A stretch of 64,000 nt of DNA from the NCBI RefSeq assembly GCF_048771995.1, contig NC_133043.1:10372501-10436500 (forward strand). Reading direction: 5' to 3'. A program made the position numbers and the translations under genes. Source of the DNA: Taeniopygia guttata (taxonomy: Eukaryota > Chordata > Aves > Passeriformes > Estrildidae). Below, one piece after another: positions 12,901 to 23,735 of the stretch (position 1 is its first letter; each line of letters begins with the position of its first letter). The notes below the pieces were generated by a model, which had not been told where the DNA came from, did not search any database, and worked only from the letters and a program-made list of their open reading frames with translations.

Positions 12901-15900
12901 GGTCTAATTTTTGCAAGCCTTCAGTGTGCTCCTCCTCCACAGTGTAGAAATCCTCCTGTGCAACGAACCCTTACTGGGTGCTGTTGAGAATACACTGGTT
13001 AATTATTCTTGACCACCTCTGTCCAGTTCATTACAAGGTTGGGAAACAGAAAAAGTTTGTCTTTTATTTCCTGTCACCTGCCATGGCACTTCTGTATGTG
13101 GGTGCACAGATTCAGCTGCCCATGGTAAACCAGTGGATTTGTACTGACACTCCCAGTAATAAAATTGTTGGCAAAAGGTTGAGGACAGGGTGTGGAGCTG
13201 CCATATGTAGGAGAGTGAATGAAAACTCATTCCTTTCACTGTTGTTTTTTCTGTTCTTTTCCCCCTGTGCACAGAGTGGTGTAAAACATCAGCCACAGCC
13301 AACCTATTCCTTGAACAATGCTTAATATTCTCTTTTTGTTTGTGGCACTACCTGGAATGCTTGGATTGGACTTCTGTTGTCACAGAACAAAATCCTTTAT
13401 TAAAAGAGCTGCTTGTTTAGACTTTGAGTGAGTTGGAGACATTGATTTTAGTACTTCAGATTATCGGGAGTCCCTCAATAAAAACTGTAACGAGGTGAAC
13501 TTGATCAGTGTTTACAGTTCTTTATCTTCATTAGTGGCCAGGCTGCTCTCTTTCCCCACCCTGTTTTGGACAAGGTTTAAAATACCATATTTCACTGGAA
13601 ATAATGTGCTGGCCAGTAACTGTAGTTAAAGAATAGTTCAGGATCAGCCAAGAAGAGTAATGAACTTTTGTACTGGATGGTGAATAGACATAATGAACAA
13701 ATAGTGGATGGATGTGCAGGCATTTGGGTCCAGATCAGCAGCTGGTAAGAATTAGCATAAATGTATTGGAAGGACTGATGACTGTTATTCCAGCTGCTAC
13801 TCCATCATTGTAAAACTCCAGTTTTCAGGCCTGAAATGAGTATCTCCATTTCCTTCTCTATTGACACTTGCCAGTCTGCTTGTGTAATGGAGTCTTTAGA
13901 AATACACATTTTTTAAATGCAGATCAATAAGTAAAGTGTGGAGTTTGGGAGATTTTAAATGTAATTACAGACATTAGGGTGAACACATTTTTATGTGTTT
14001 TGTCCTGGGCTGTGAAGGTACAGTACTGAAAAGTACAGCACTCTGCAATCCTGACACAGATTTAGCAAAGGGGTACAAATTTAGTTTTAAATAAATAATT
14101 GATTTATGTGAAGTACTGTGTTTTTTTGAGGAAAAATCAGATCACTTAGAATATCAAAGCAATTTCTGAGTAGCAGTGTGCAAACAGAGTCATTTCCCCC
14201 TTCCTTTTTTTTTTTTTTTCTTTGTTTCTTTAAGCAGACCCAGCCTGCATTTGCAAGTGTAGTATGAAGGAGAAAAAATGTTGGCTGAATTAAAGTTCCT
14301 GTTGCTAAAGAATTTGTTTCTTTGAACATGCAAAATCTGCAGAGGGGAGTAATATAAACAGACTATCTTCCACTCTACCAGGCAATAATGCAAAATTCTG
14401 CTTAATAAACTCTCATAATTCTCCTATCTGCTGATTCTCTAAGGTTTCTGTTACTTTCTCAAAAATCCATAGATTGTTTATACAGACTTCCCACTTAAAC
14501 GAATAGTTGGAGCTTGAGATTGTCACAGAGCACTTCTGACCTTTAGACTAATATTTGTCTTTTCTTCAAGCAGACATTGAACGGGATTATGTCCAAGTAT
14601 CCTGCTGAGTTTAATCAGCTTCAAGCAGGATCAAATCACATTGGCTCTACATCACCCAGAAGGGTCTCTGTTATTTTGCAATTTGTAATTTACGCTTTAG
14701 AGACACATATATCTTTAGAAATGAAGGTGGGTCGAGAGGTAGGGATTGTGTAGAAGGGATGTGGAGGTGGGAGTTGTGATCCTGCATTGCAGAGATCAAG
14801 GACATGGGCATTGTTCTATTTGCAATGGCTGGTACCTCAGTGGTTTGTGTAAATTAAGAAATCTTTCCTGTGATTCTACAGTGCTTGAGCATCTTGTCAT
14901 TCATTTCCAGAAACACACTGGGAGACCACAGTTATGATTTTGAATTTTTTTCTCCTTCCCTTGCCTCGGGCAGAAATTGTACAAGACCTGTCGGATGATG
15001 CAGGAGAGGATCATGGAACTGTTGGTGACAGTGGAGAATGAAGATGTGATTGTTGAACTAATACAAGTAAATGAAGATCTGAATAATGTCCTCCTGGGAC
15101 ATGAAAGGTAAGTGTAGGGCCTCTCTCCTCACATTTGGAAGCCTGCCTGAATAAATACTCTTAATGGAGAGATGGTCCCTATGCCTATTGTTGATCCTCC
15201 CAATGGAGACAGATTTTAAAATTCAGAAAAGAAATATGATTGCAGAGAGAAAAAATTCAGAAAAGAAATTTGATTAAAGAGAAAATTATGTATTTGCTGC
15301 CTCATAAACACCTCAGAAATGGTTCTGGAAAGTAGTTAGGAAACATTCGAGTGGTGTAAACTGAGTTAACAGCATGGGCAGGAAATCAGATGGAGGCACA
15401 CAAAAATAATTTGGAATTTGACATCCCTTTTTGGCACAGTCCAGTGAATTTGTCAACAACAGCTACAAATCCTTTGGTGCTGGTGCTTATCTGTGTTAAG
15501 TGTCTGTGTTTCCAGAAAATAATACTTGTCCTTCTTCCTAAACAATTTTGACAGCTTTACTGCAGGAATTGGCCATAGAGCAGCCTTCTGCCTCATTGCA
15601 TGCTTAGGAAAGTTGCTTGCTGTTCTCAGCTGGATTGAAACATACTGTTCTGCTTGTCTTACAGCAGAAAATGTTTCTTTCACACATGAAAGCACAGCAG
15701 TACTCCTGTTGACATCCTGGGTATTTGTCTGCTATGGCACTGGTAGCATGACTGGATGCGGGCAAAACTGAAATTAGTTTTCACCTTAAAATTCTAGTGT
15801 TGTTCCCCAAAATATCACATGAGTATACTTATGGAGAGTGTTCTGATTTAATAGAAGATACCCTTCCATCTTAAGAAGTTGATCTCTTCCATGTCTAAAA

Positions 15901-18900
15901 AGTGTTCAAGGAATCATTATGCATCAAGTGCAATTCTTCTGTATTAAATTTAGCAAATTTATAGAATTTAGTGATCTTTTCTTTTTAATCCTCTTCTGAA
16001 TGCTGCACTGAAAACATCAGTAATTCTTCTAAGTGTCAGGCATAAACTTTAGGCATAATCATGACAATGTTAAGTTTTCATTTACTCTTAAATCTTATCT
16101 ACTGTAGTGTTGGTGGATTTTACAGCAGCTATCTTGAAAGAACTGTGTGCTCACTTCTTCCTTTAGGAGGTTTTTCCTTTAAATAAGAAAAAAAATTAAT
16201 TTTATTCAGCTTTTGTGTAAATCCTATGAAGTCAGATGTGGACTTCCACTTTTGTTACAAGTCATGAATACTGGTGAAGCTGGGAACCTCAAAGTGTGAA
16301 TAGGAGTTTGTTGATATAATTCAACAGATTCCTCACTAAAAGACATGGTGATGGAAAGAATGATAATTTGGGCAGAAAACTACTGTATTCAAGTACTGTA
16401 AAGCTATGGTTTGTATGGTACAGGTCTTCCTGAGTGCAGATCCATTGCACTTCAGAGTGGATAAGTCTGAAAATGTATCTGGTTACTTTTGTGTTGCATA
16501 AGATTTGTCCTTTGTATTTCCCTCTGAACAATGAGGTGTGTAAAGGGCCAACTGATTTTAATGAGCTGCATCTGTTTCACACTGTGCATGTCGTTGGAGG
16601 ATGAGTCTACTGCATTTTCTGTTTCTGATTATTAATGTAGAATCCAAATTAAATCCAGAGCAATCTCAACTGTGCAACCAAAGCTCATGTGTGTAACAGT
16701 GCCTCCCTCTAGTGTCTCTGCAGCTTCTTGGTTCTTCCTGGGTTACAGATTTCTGCTCTACAGTTGGAAGGGTTTTTTTACTGCTGTTTCTTCATGCATC
16801 TGTACTCTTTTTCTGGGCCTCCCTAATACAGTAACCCTGAATAACAAATGCAGTTGGATAAACTGTCCATACAACTCAAGGCTCCAGGTCCTGAAACACA
16901 GTGACCTTCCAAATGCTCAGTGTCACCTGTGTGGGTCTGCTCTGGACCCACAGTAGTGGGTGGTCCACTGTTATTATTCCTAGAATATACATATTTATGC
17001 AGGTAGACTTTTTTTTTTGTTTGTTTCAATTTAAAAAAAAATATATTGCAAAGGCCTGCACTAAGGAGAGGGCTGTGTGCCAGAACAGGTCCTGGGAGGG
17101 TGTGGGGGAATGCCCAGAGCTCTGAGGACAGAAGGCTTCCTGGGAGAAGTGTTCTGGTCAGGAGGAGTTGAATTTGGCACAGAGGATGTTCACAGTTACC
17201 TGCTTGGTGTGAGCAGAGACAAACCACTGTCAGAGGAGCCTTGGTTTTGTTTAGGAGCAAGCAGATGGCAGTCTCCAAACAGGGGCCAGGAACAAACCAG
17301 CTGATGTTGGTGTAGGAGATACCAGCACCACAGCCCTGGAATGGGAGTCAGGCTGCCCATACAGCCAAGTGCCCCACAGACAGCACCTGGAGTGCTTCTT
17401 TGGTGCCTCTGGAGTCTTTGGAGAATCAAAAGTTGATTATAACTGGTTTTATATTCTTCTGAAGCACAGCACAGGAATGTAGGAATGAGCATTTAACGCT
17501 GCACCTTCAACAGGTTCTCACGGAACAGAGTTCGTTTCCTGGAGAACCAGAGGATCCAGCGGGAGCGGGAGGAGGTAATTAAGGACGAGCTGCTGAGCTG
17601 CAAACATTCCTTCTGCTCTTCCTTGTGAAAAATATACTTCTGATGCATGCAGAATTTTATTCTCTAGGTGAAAGGTACAAGAGACAGCAGAGTAACACTA
17701 CTCTTACTGATTCTTTTAAAGTCTCACTTGCAGAATTTCATGCAAATTCATGTACCTAAAGTAGCAAATAATGTCAAATGTAAGAGGGAAGCTTGGGCGT
17801 GAAAAATGAGAGAGAGTTTTATTCAAATGCTGATTTATTGCCTCTCCAGCTAAGCACAATTATCTGCCATGCAAAAAATGAGAAACCATAGGTTCTTTTC
17901 ATTTGTTTCCTGCTAATGATCTAGAGACTGAAATACTGCTGCACTTTGAGAATTCACTTCTTCTATTGATTTTTTTTCCTGAGTCAAAGCTTTTTCTGAA
18001 TTGTGAATAATGACTTGTAGCAAATCTTTAATGACTGTTCTTTATTGATTGATAATTATGGTTGTTAATTATATTGCCCAAAGTAGTTTTTCACATGTTT
18101 CACCTTCTTCTAAGCCATAATTGTGCAGTCATCTAGGACTCAGCATGAAAATGTATTGTGAATGCTGAAATACTGCTGACAATTATTTAAACAAAGTAGA
18201 AGTTGGTCTTGTTTTCCTTGAAAAGCCACTATTATTACATTCTGGTTATGTAGGTGGATGGTTTTCTTGATGGATCCACTGTTGGGTTAATTAATAATCC
18301 AAATGGTGCAGTCTGTGCATTTTTATATTATTAAGCAGACTATAAGTTTAAAATGCATCATCTTTTATTTCTTTATTTTTCATCTGATGTTACCAAACCT
18401 GTATGATTCAAGCATGTGGTTTTATTAAACCTTTGGCTGGCTATGTTTTTAATTCCAACACATTCACAGGAGAAAGGAAGGCAGCTCTTTTCTGTGTCCT
18501 AGGAAACATTATTGTGGTTTTGATTTTTTTTGTTTTTTCCTATCCAAAAAGGCACTGGAAAAAAATCAATATCCTAAGTACATATCAAATTTAATTAACA
18601 CAAGTAAGTAGCATGAAAAGAATTGTACAGGATTGATCAGAAAAAAAATATCAAACTTGTATCTAAACAAGTCAGAATGGCTTTATAGAATCGAATCCTT
18701 TCTAAATTCTACTTCAGAACTGGTTTTCTTTATTTTTAGAAATTGATTGCTTCTGAAATGTATATTTTGTTTCCGTAGCTACATTTACACACACAGAGTC
18801 CTGATCTTCTCTTATACTTACTTATACAATTTTTAGTATTAAGATTTTAAAAGTTTGTGTTTTGTGAAAACAGCAGTTTGTTTAAACTATGCAAGTTCCT

Positions 18901-21900
18901 TAAAAAAAATGAAAGTTCTTTAAAAAAACAACAAAACAAAACACTGGGAAAAACCCCACATAACTTATTCTTTTTCAAATATTAAGCTGTACAGGAAACA
19001 GCCATCTGCTCCCTCAAGTGATCTCCTTGGCCTCTCCATAGATTCTCCATCTTCTGTGTCTGCAGTGGTGCAAAGGGACCCTGCAGGGTCTTCTTCAGGA
19101 AGTAAGTGGTGAAGGAAGTTCCCTTCCACTCTGATTTCCTAAAACCCACAAAAGCTTAGTGGAGGAATCTAGAAGTTCCTTGTAAGAAAGAAAAAAAAAA
19201 AAAAAAAAGATACTCCTTAACTTTAAGGATGTTCCTTGAATTTTCTTAAAAGGAGAATTGAAATGTGTCCATAGGAACAAAATTGTAAGGTATTGTAAGG
19301 TTGCCTGTAATTTTTTTACAATGATCTTTCTCCCCTTGTACATAGATTTGAGCAATAGAATATGCTCTGTTTTCTACTGCAGTGATGCCTGTAAAACACT
19401 CTGGTAGCTGCTTGTTCTGTAGACTTGGCAGGAAGAAACAGGAGTTTTTTCAGGAGTGTTAGAAAGACTTGGCTTCGAGTACCCTGAATTACTATTTGCA
19501 GAAGCCCCTCCTCTACCTGCTTTAGGGAAATCCATATACCAAAGCTAAAGGTGTGAATCTTCCTTGGGAATAAATCCCTCGATTTCCATTTTAATCCTTT
19601 ACAAATAGCAACAAGAGTTTTAAGTGGTATTTGTCATGTAGAGCTCTCCTGATGCTCTAAATATAGAGATAAATACCTTGGATCTAAGACTTTTCAGAGT
19701 CATTTAACCTTTGCCTTTCATGTGATAAACAGCAATCCACTTCAGACTGGCTGTATGGGCCTTCCAAACAAAAACTTTACTCCTTCAGTGTTCAAAGTAC
19801 AAGTAGCCACTTTTGCATAATAATGTTTACATTACCATTAATTATCACTTTGAATTTCAGATGGCCTATCTGCACACCCTGAAGATAAAACCAGGTCTCA
19901 TCCATCAGTTTACCCACAGCTGGATTCAGCAACTCCTACAAAAGCTCATCAGTCCCCGTGAGTAGTCTCTTACAAAGGAATGGGAATGGATAACAGATCC
20001 TTAGGGGTATTAGTGCTCTGTAATTCATCTAATGAATATTGGAATCTCTGAGGACACAGATTTACTACTTTTACATATTAGTCCAGTAAAACAAGTGAAA
20101 ATTCCCTCTGTGCTAGACATTGTTTGAGAGGGTTCAAAATACACTTGTGCCTGCATCACTGTTTTGTCATAAATAGACATAAATGTCCCTGACTTTTGGC
20201 AGGGAAAGGGAGAAACGTGAAACAGGTCAGGAAAAGAGTTCAAGACAGGGCAGGTGTCTTCATAATTCCTGTGCATGGGACACTGGTCCATCTGCCCATG
20301 CTGCTCTTAGTTGTGACACACAGGAAAGACAGACCAGCCAAAAAAAATAATGGAACAATCAGAATAAAGAGTTCTTACATTTTCTTACTTATATTCAATG
20401 TATTGCTCTCTCCTAGATTTGCAGCTGAAGCACAAAGCAATAGTTTAAGCAGCCCAGCTGGACACACATATAGCAATGTGAACACGTATAGCAATGTGAG
20501 TAATACTTATGTTTGGGATGGTCATTCTTGTCTGGCAGCTGTCAAATGAGAATTTCTGGATTTAGCCCAGCTGCAAAGATCTCTTCTGTAACCAGGTTAA
20601 CCTTCTTCTTTTGCTGCCACAGATCCTAATGTGGAAGCCTGTTTCCTTGGGCCCAGCTCAGTCCCAGGGGGATTTGCAGAAAGCTCTTGCTTTATTATTT
20701 GTATTTAACTTGTTGCTATGCAAAGCAAGCTGAGCTCTCCTCCTGTTGCCATGATGTTATTCTGGTGTACTTTCAATCTCAAATAAGATACTAAAAACAA
20801 ACATATAAAAAGCCCCAAAAAAATCGAAGCCTCCATAAAAACAGCCCATGAAAAAATCACTTAAGCCCCAAGTACAGTGCAGGACAAATGTCATGCTGCA
20901 GAGAAACACCCATGACAGAAGGAATGGAAAGAGCCTGAAGGGACTTTGAGGTAATGTTATGAAGGCAGTGTCAAATGGAAAAGATGAGAAGCAGCTCCCA
21001 AACAAATATGGACAGTCCTTATTTTAATCTGCAAATAAAACAAATGTTTGAATCTGTGTGGTGGAACAAGTCACACAGAAGTAAATTATGCACATGTGCT
21101 ATAGAACAGTAAATGTTGCTTTGAAGGTTGTGTGGAGAATGAAGATTAATTGGTTTCCTAACTGTTGGCCATAGAATTTTACCTGCAGTAGTCAGAGAGT
21201 TTAAAGATAAGACAGCAATTATTTAAGTTAGGTCAAACCAGTTCTCTCAGAACAATCTGTTTATGTATTGTTGTGCTTGATGTCCTTAGTTGACAACTCT
21301 TTTAAGCCCAGTGCCTCTGAACCCAATAAATCTGCAGGCTGGACAGACTGTGCCATCAAATGGACCATCACCAGGAGGTAATGAATACTGCAAATCACCT
21401 CTTTGTGCTCCCTTTTCTTTTTAGAACTTAAGGCCTTTACATAATGGCTATCAGTGGCTCGGAACAGCAACCAACAAATTGACAAAGTCATATTGCACAT
21501 GAATTCTATTACACATCTGTCCATTTTAGCATGTAAAGCAGCTGAATCAGTAGCAGATAATGTGCTACTGTCAGGAATACACAAAAAACATGCAGTAATC
21601 ATGCTTTTCATTCTCATTTCAATCTGAATGTGTCTGTCTCTGTATTCTTCAGTTACATCGAAGAACAAGTCACAGTCACCTCATTACTATGAGATAATGG
21701 AATTTGATCCCTTGGCTCCCACTGAGTAAGTAACTTTTAAAATAGAAGTTTAAAATTCTGTGTTACCAAAGGGAAAATGGCTTTTTCTTCTGAGAGGAAA
21801 AACATCACTCTACTTAGGTTGGTAACTGACCAGCTTCATCACTGATGTCAATGACAGTGGCTGCATTTTGTATGTTGTCTTCAAATATTTCTGGCATAAC

Positions 21901-22698
21901 CAATTAAGGAATAAACTGTAGTGTTCTCATTAACTGGCATCTGTAAAAGTGGAAGAGTAATGCTCTATCAAAATTACTGAAATCTTACCCAGTGATAAGA
22001 AAGTGAAGGAAATATATTCAGGGTCCTGCTGGAGGAAGCTGATTGAGCTTCAGCACAGGTAGTTCTGGAACAAGGTAACCAAAGGAATTCATGCTCATAG
22101 CAATTGTGGGTTTTAAAGAGTGTTTTTCTACTGCATATGAAAAGAATCCTTAATTTAAACTACAAAAGGGAATGGATGCTGTGTCTCTCCAGAAGGCCAA
22201 AATAGTGAGACAGCAAACTAACACAAAACCTAACAGATGGCAGAATTCCCCTTTCTAACAGTAAACTGCAAAAAAAAAAAAAAAAATTGAGCTATCTATA
22301 CAAAACTTATTTCTAAGGAGCCACTGCATTTTGAGGTAGGGAAATCTCAACAAGGCTTCCGTTGTTTTTTTTAATTAATGCAGTAATTGCAGAGTGGTGC
22401 ACTGCCATTGTGTTTTGCAGTCCTGTTCCCAAACTTGTTTGATCAAAAGTGACAGCATCCGGAGGTTCCTCGTTAAATGTACAGTCAGATAATCAGAGCA
22501 GGGTTGGTTCTTTATTTCCATGGAAACCTGGGCATCCTGCAAGGGAAGCTACACTGTAAACTTTGGGCAGGATTTCCCTGGTGCCTTTTGTCAAAATGAA
22601 ATGTGATGTAGGAGTCACCCTCCTCCTTCTCTTTCAGAGCTATTTATGAAGAAATTGATGTTGTGCTGAAGACAGAAGTTAAAAAGAACACAGACTGA
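866..22698 (+). CDS. TOM1L1: TOM1L1 (target of Myb1-like 1, Srcasm), complete coding sequence, 15 exons, 469 aa
   Basis: This is an endosomal adaptor that binds ubiquitinated cargo and ESCRT/clathrin partners, and a substrate and regulator of Src-family kinases. Coding exons: 866-923, 1002-1086, 3227-3305, 9287-9436, 9697-9816, 11320-11427, 12003-12119, 14974-15107, 17514-17574, 19002-19101, 19861-19957, 20417-20495, 21290-21377, 21653-21725, 22638-22698. All introns are GT-AG and the phases join into one 1410-base frame. The VHS domain spans about residues 1-155 ([28 protein letters not shown]). The GAT domain spans about 195-285 ([20 protein letters not shown]). The tail holds a clathrin-box-like DLLGLS (311-316), two YSN motifs (Y388, Y394), [12 protein letters not shown] (from 437) and YEEI (453-456), an SH2-binding type. 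Length is close to the human 476 aa. The human-like PTAP motif reads PTGP at 189-192. The start ATG lies in a CpG island in good context (gcc ATG g). The exon 9/10 junction is the only uncertain one. Confidence 0.97.
1002..1086 (+). CDS. TOM1L1: TOM1L1 coding exon 2 (VHS)
   Basis: It encodes [20 protein letters not shown] and on to SATEEG. The acceptor is ccttgcag and the donor gg|gtgagc. The intron before it is only 78 bases and very GC-rich. Confidence 0.95.
1282..1341. repeat. 30-bp tandem duplication in TOM1L1 intron 2
   Basis: Two 30-base copies start with cgctagaga at 1282 and 1312. Both carry actggtgacaaag, and they differ at a few positions. There is no coding role; it looks like a local replication-slippage duplication. 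Confidence 0.8.
3227..3305 (+). CDS. TOM1L1: TOM1L1 coding exon 3 (VHS)
   Basis: It encodes [15 protein letters not shown], then [10 protein letters not shown], the basic helix of the VHS domain. The acceptor is tcccag and the donor tct|gtaagt. It begins in phase 2 and ends in phase 0. Confidence 0.96.
5018..5043. repeat. Poly(T) tract, 26 bases
   Basis: An uninterrupted T run follows a pyrimidine-rich stretch in TOM1L1 intron 3. It is not close to an exon. Confidence 0.9.
6262..6405 (+). mobile_element. CR1 LINE 3'-end fragment, sense
   Basis: The string gtggatgccccatccctgga, then ccaggttggatggggc, caacctgatctagtg, ggaactag and tcccttccaac, ending near attctata, is the conserved avian CR1 3' end in order. 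About 18 bases are missing before atggcagg. It is a heavily 5'-truncated, old copy. Confidence 0.9.
9202..9247. repeat. Poly(A)17 then poly(C)11 just upstream of TOM1L1 exon 4
   Basis: The A run is at 9202-9218 and the C run at 9237-9247. The C run ends 39 bases before the exon 4 acceptor, so it is part of that exon's 3' splice-site region. Confidence 0.85.
9287..9436 (+). CDS. TOM1L1: TOM1L1 coding exon 4 (VHS)
   Basis: Fifty codons run from [20 protein letters not shown] to QEKILTFIM, including NPRYNLP. The acceptor gtgtgtgcag follows a 17-base A run and an 11-base C run lying within 90 bases upstream. The donor is atg|gtgagt. Confidence 0.96.
9697..9816 (+). CDS. TOM1L1: TOM1L1 coding exon 5 (end of VHS)
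   Basis: Forty codons: [20 protein letters not shown] and then the KKGVEFPSS segment, closely matching human TOM1L1. The acceptor is aaaccag and the donor aag|gtgagg. Confidence 0.95.
11320..11427 (+). CDS. TOM1L1: TOM1L1 coding exon 6 (VHS-GAT linker)
   Basis: This is a 36-codon Ser/Pro-rich linker ending LLLAPEQ, which matches the human linker end LVPEQ. The human PTAP (TSG101-binding) motif is replaced by PTGP. The acceptor is ttttcacag and the donor cag|gtgcag. Confidence 0.9.
12003..12119 (+). CDS. TOM1L1: TOM1L1 coding exon 7 (GAT)
   Basis: Thirty-nine codons from [20 protein letters not shown] through [13 protein letters not shown] cover the first GAT helix. Both edges are in phase 0. 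The donor is cag|gtacat. Confidence 0.96.
14974..15107 (+). CDS. TOM1L1: TOM1L1 coding exon 8 (GAT)
   Basis: It encodes [17 protein letters not shown] through [18 protein letters not shown], the conserved end of the GAT domain. The acceptor is gggcag and the donor aag|gtaagt. Confidence 0.96.
15219..15288. repeat. 34-bp tandem duplication in TOM1L1 intron 8
   Basis: Two diverged copies, spaced 34 bases apart, each contain attcagaaaagaaat followed by tgatt and an agagaaa segment. They lie about 110 bases after exon 8 with no coding role. Confidence 0.7.
17514..17574 (+). CDS. TOM1L1: TOM1L1 coding exon 9
   Basis: It encodes [21 protein letters not shown], matching human RFTRNQQRILEQNKNQKE. 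The acceptor is ttcaacag and the donor gag|gtaatt. It ends in phase 0. Confidence 0.9.
19002..19101 (+). CDS. TOM1L1: TOM1L1 coding exon 10 (clathrin-box-like motif)
   Basis: It encodes [20 protein letters not shown] onwards, matching human PSAPSQDLLDLS. Only the acceptor aaacag (ending 19001) keeps frame with exon 9. A second AG seven bases upstream (tacag, ending 18994) would shift it. An extra micro-exon between 9 and 10 cannot be excluded. Confidence 0.85.
19192..19208. repeat. Poly(A) tract, 17 bases
   Basis: A simple A run in TOM1L1 intron 10, about 90 bases after exon 10. No LINE or SINE body is recognisable next to it. Confidence 0.8.
19861..19957 (+). CDS. TOM1L1: TOM1L1 coding exon 11
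   Basis: It encodes [20 protein letters not shown] and on to TKAHQS. The loose match to human (SGLNFSLP, KPSLHPQ) is expected for this disordered tail. The acceptor is gaatttcag and the donor ccc|gtgagt. Confidence 0.88.
20417..20495 (+). CDS. TOM1L1: TOM1L1 coding exon 12 (duplicated YSN motif)
   Basis: It encodes [20 protein letters not shown] and then VNTYSN. The last bases are the second copy of an 18-base near-duplication that crosses the donor (agcaat|gtgagt). Human has one AYDNF motif here. Confidence 0.9.
20469..20504 (+). repeat. TOM1L1: 18-bp tandem duplication across the TOM1L1 exon 12 donor
   Basis: TATAGCAATGTGA occurs at 20469 and again at 20487. In the second copy GTGAGT is the working donor (20496). 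In the first the equivalent bases read GTGAAC and are exonic. The duplication doubles the encoded YSNV motif. Confidence 0.85.
21290..21377 (+). CDS. TOM1L1: TOM1L1 coding exon 13
   Basis: It encodes [20 protein letters not shown] and on to PSNGPSPG. The Pro-rich tail matches human FLQPVSLQTI weakly, and phase and position support it. The acceptor is tccttag and the donor gag|gtaatg. Confidence 0.87.
21653..21725 (+). CDS. TOM1L1: TOM1L1 coding exon 14 ([12 protein letters not shown])
   Basis: It encodes [20 protein letters not shown] and then APT. The YYE(I/V)MEFDPLAP block is near-identical to human and is the best diagnostic of the C-terminal tail. The acceptor is attcttcag and the donor ga|gtaagt. 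Confidence 0.95.
22638..22698 (+). CDS. TOM1L1: TOM1L1 coding exon 15 (YEEI and stop)
   Basis: It encodes [19 protein letters not shown] and stops at TGA 22696-22698. YEEI is the classic Src-family SH2-binding sequence when phosphorylated and is conserved with human. The acceptor is ctctttcag. Confidence 0.95.
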
Positions 22699-23735
22699 AC
22701 GTGGAGGTGGAATCCTTTCCTGAACACTCTCCAGTGCTGGTCCTGTGCAGTGCTTCCTGTAACTACAAGTGAATAACAGAAGAGGTTTTGCATTTTGACA
22801 CAATAATTAGTGTTGGAGTACTAAGCTGTGTGCAAGTTGAAGAGTTACTTGGCTCCACATCTTGACAATTTGTCCTAAATGTTCAGCTGTGTGTTCTTCA
22901 AGGTCACTTGCACTGCTATTTTAAATTATTTTGGATGCCTGTAAAATGTGACTTCCAAATTCACCTGTGTCTGAAGTGACACTTGACACCTGGTACAAGT
23001 CAAAAAAGACACACTACATTCACAGAAACTGCAGAATCCTGTTTCTTTTGGCCTCACTGCAATGTTAATCTCCCTAGAAATCTATAAGGGGGTTTTGAGA
23101 TATATTTCTTTTTCCTAAATTTGGCCTCTTAATAGATGTCTGAAGATGTGCAGTGTTACTTTCCTACATCCTTAATACAGATTTTTCCTTTATTACTTTC
23201 TTCCTAAAAACCCACAGTATAGTTGGATTTTTGTCTTGGGAAGAACCTAAGCTGGGACACAAAGTGCTGTCATCAATAATTAACAGAATGGGAAAAAAAA
23301 CCTGCTTGTTCCTATGTTGTTGTTGTTTTTATTTACTCAGTAAATATTGGAGGGCAATCAATTGTTTCTTTCAGTATTCCTGCCCTGCAGATTGTTCTGG
23401 TGAAGGAAAAATTAATCATCTACAATGCAGATGAGCAATAGCTACCCATTTACTTTAATTAAGTAGTTTAATCCTGTTAATAACTGTTTTATCTTTTAAT
23501 AAGTGCCTTATCTATTTTAATGCTGAATGTAAACTGTGCACTTTAACAGGTATAGTTCTCTGAATTTATAGCTGATACAAAATTTGAGAACTTAGTTCAT
23601 GTTCATACCAGATAAGCTAATGTTTTGCATTTTAAACATTCCTTATATTAACTGTTTAAGGATAAGAAGTTCTCAGCTGCTTTTGCAATTTTTGTAGCAT
23701 AAAATTCCAAATAAAAGCAAATGCTTACTGAGAAG
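22699..23735 (+). other. TOM1L1: TOM1L1 3' untranslated region
   Basis: An AT-rich stretch runs from the TGA stop to a canonical AATAAA at 23710-23715, and cleavage is expected 10-30 bases beyond. No coding frame resembles a known protein. The end is inferred. Confidence 0.65.
23710..23715 (+). terminator. Probable polyadenylation signal of TOM1L1
   Basis: A canonical AATAAA lies about 1 kb after the stop codon, followed by gcaaatgcttact and then a T-rich stretch. Another AATAAA near 24326 is a possible distal site. Confidence 0.6.
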
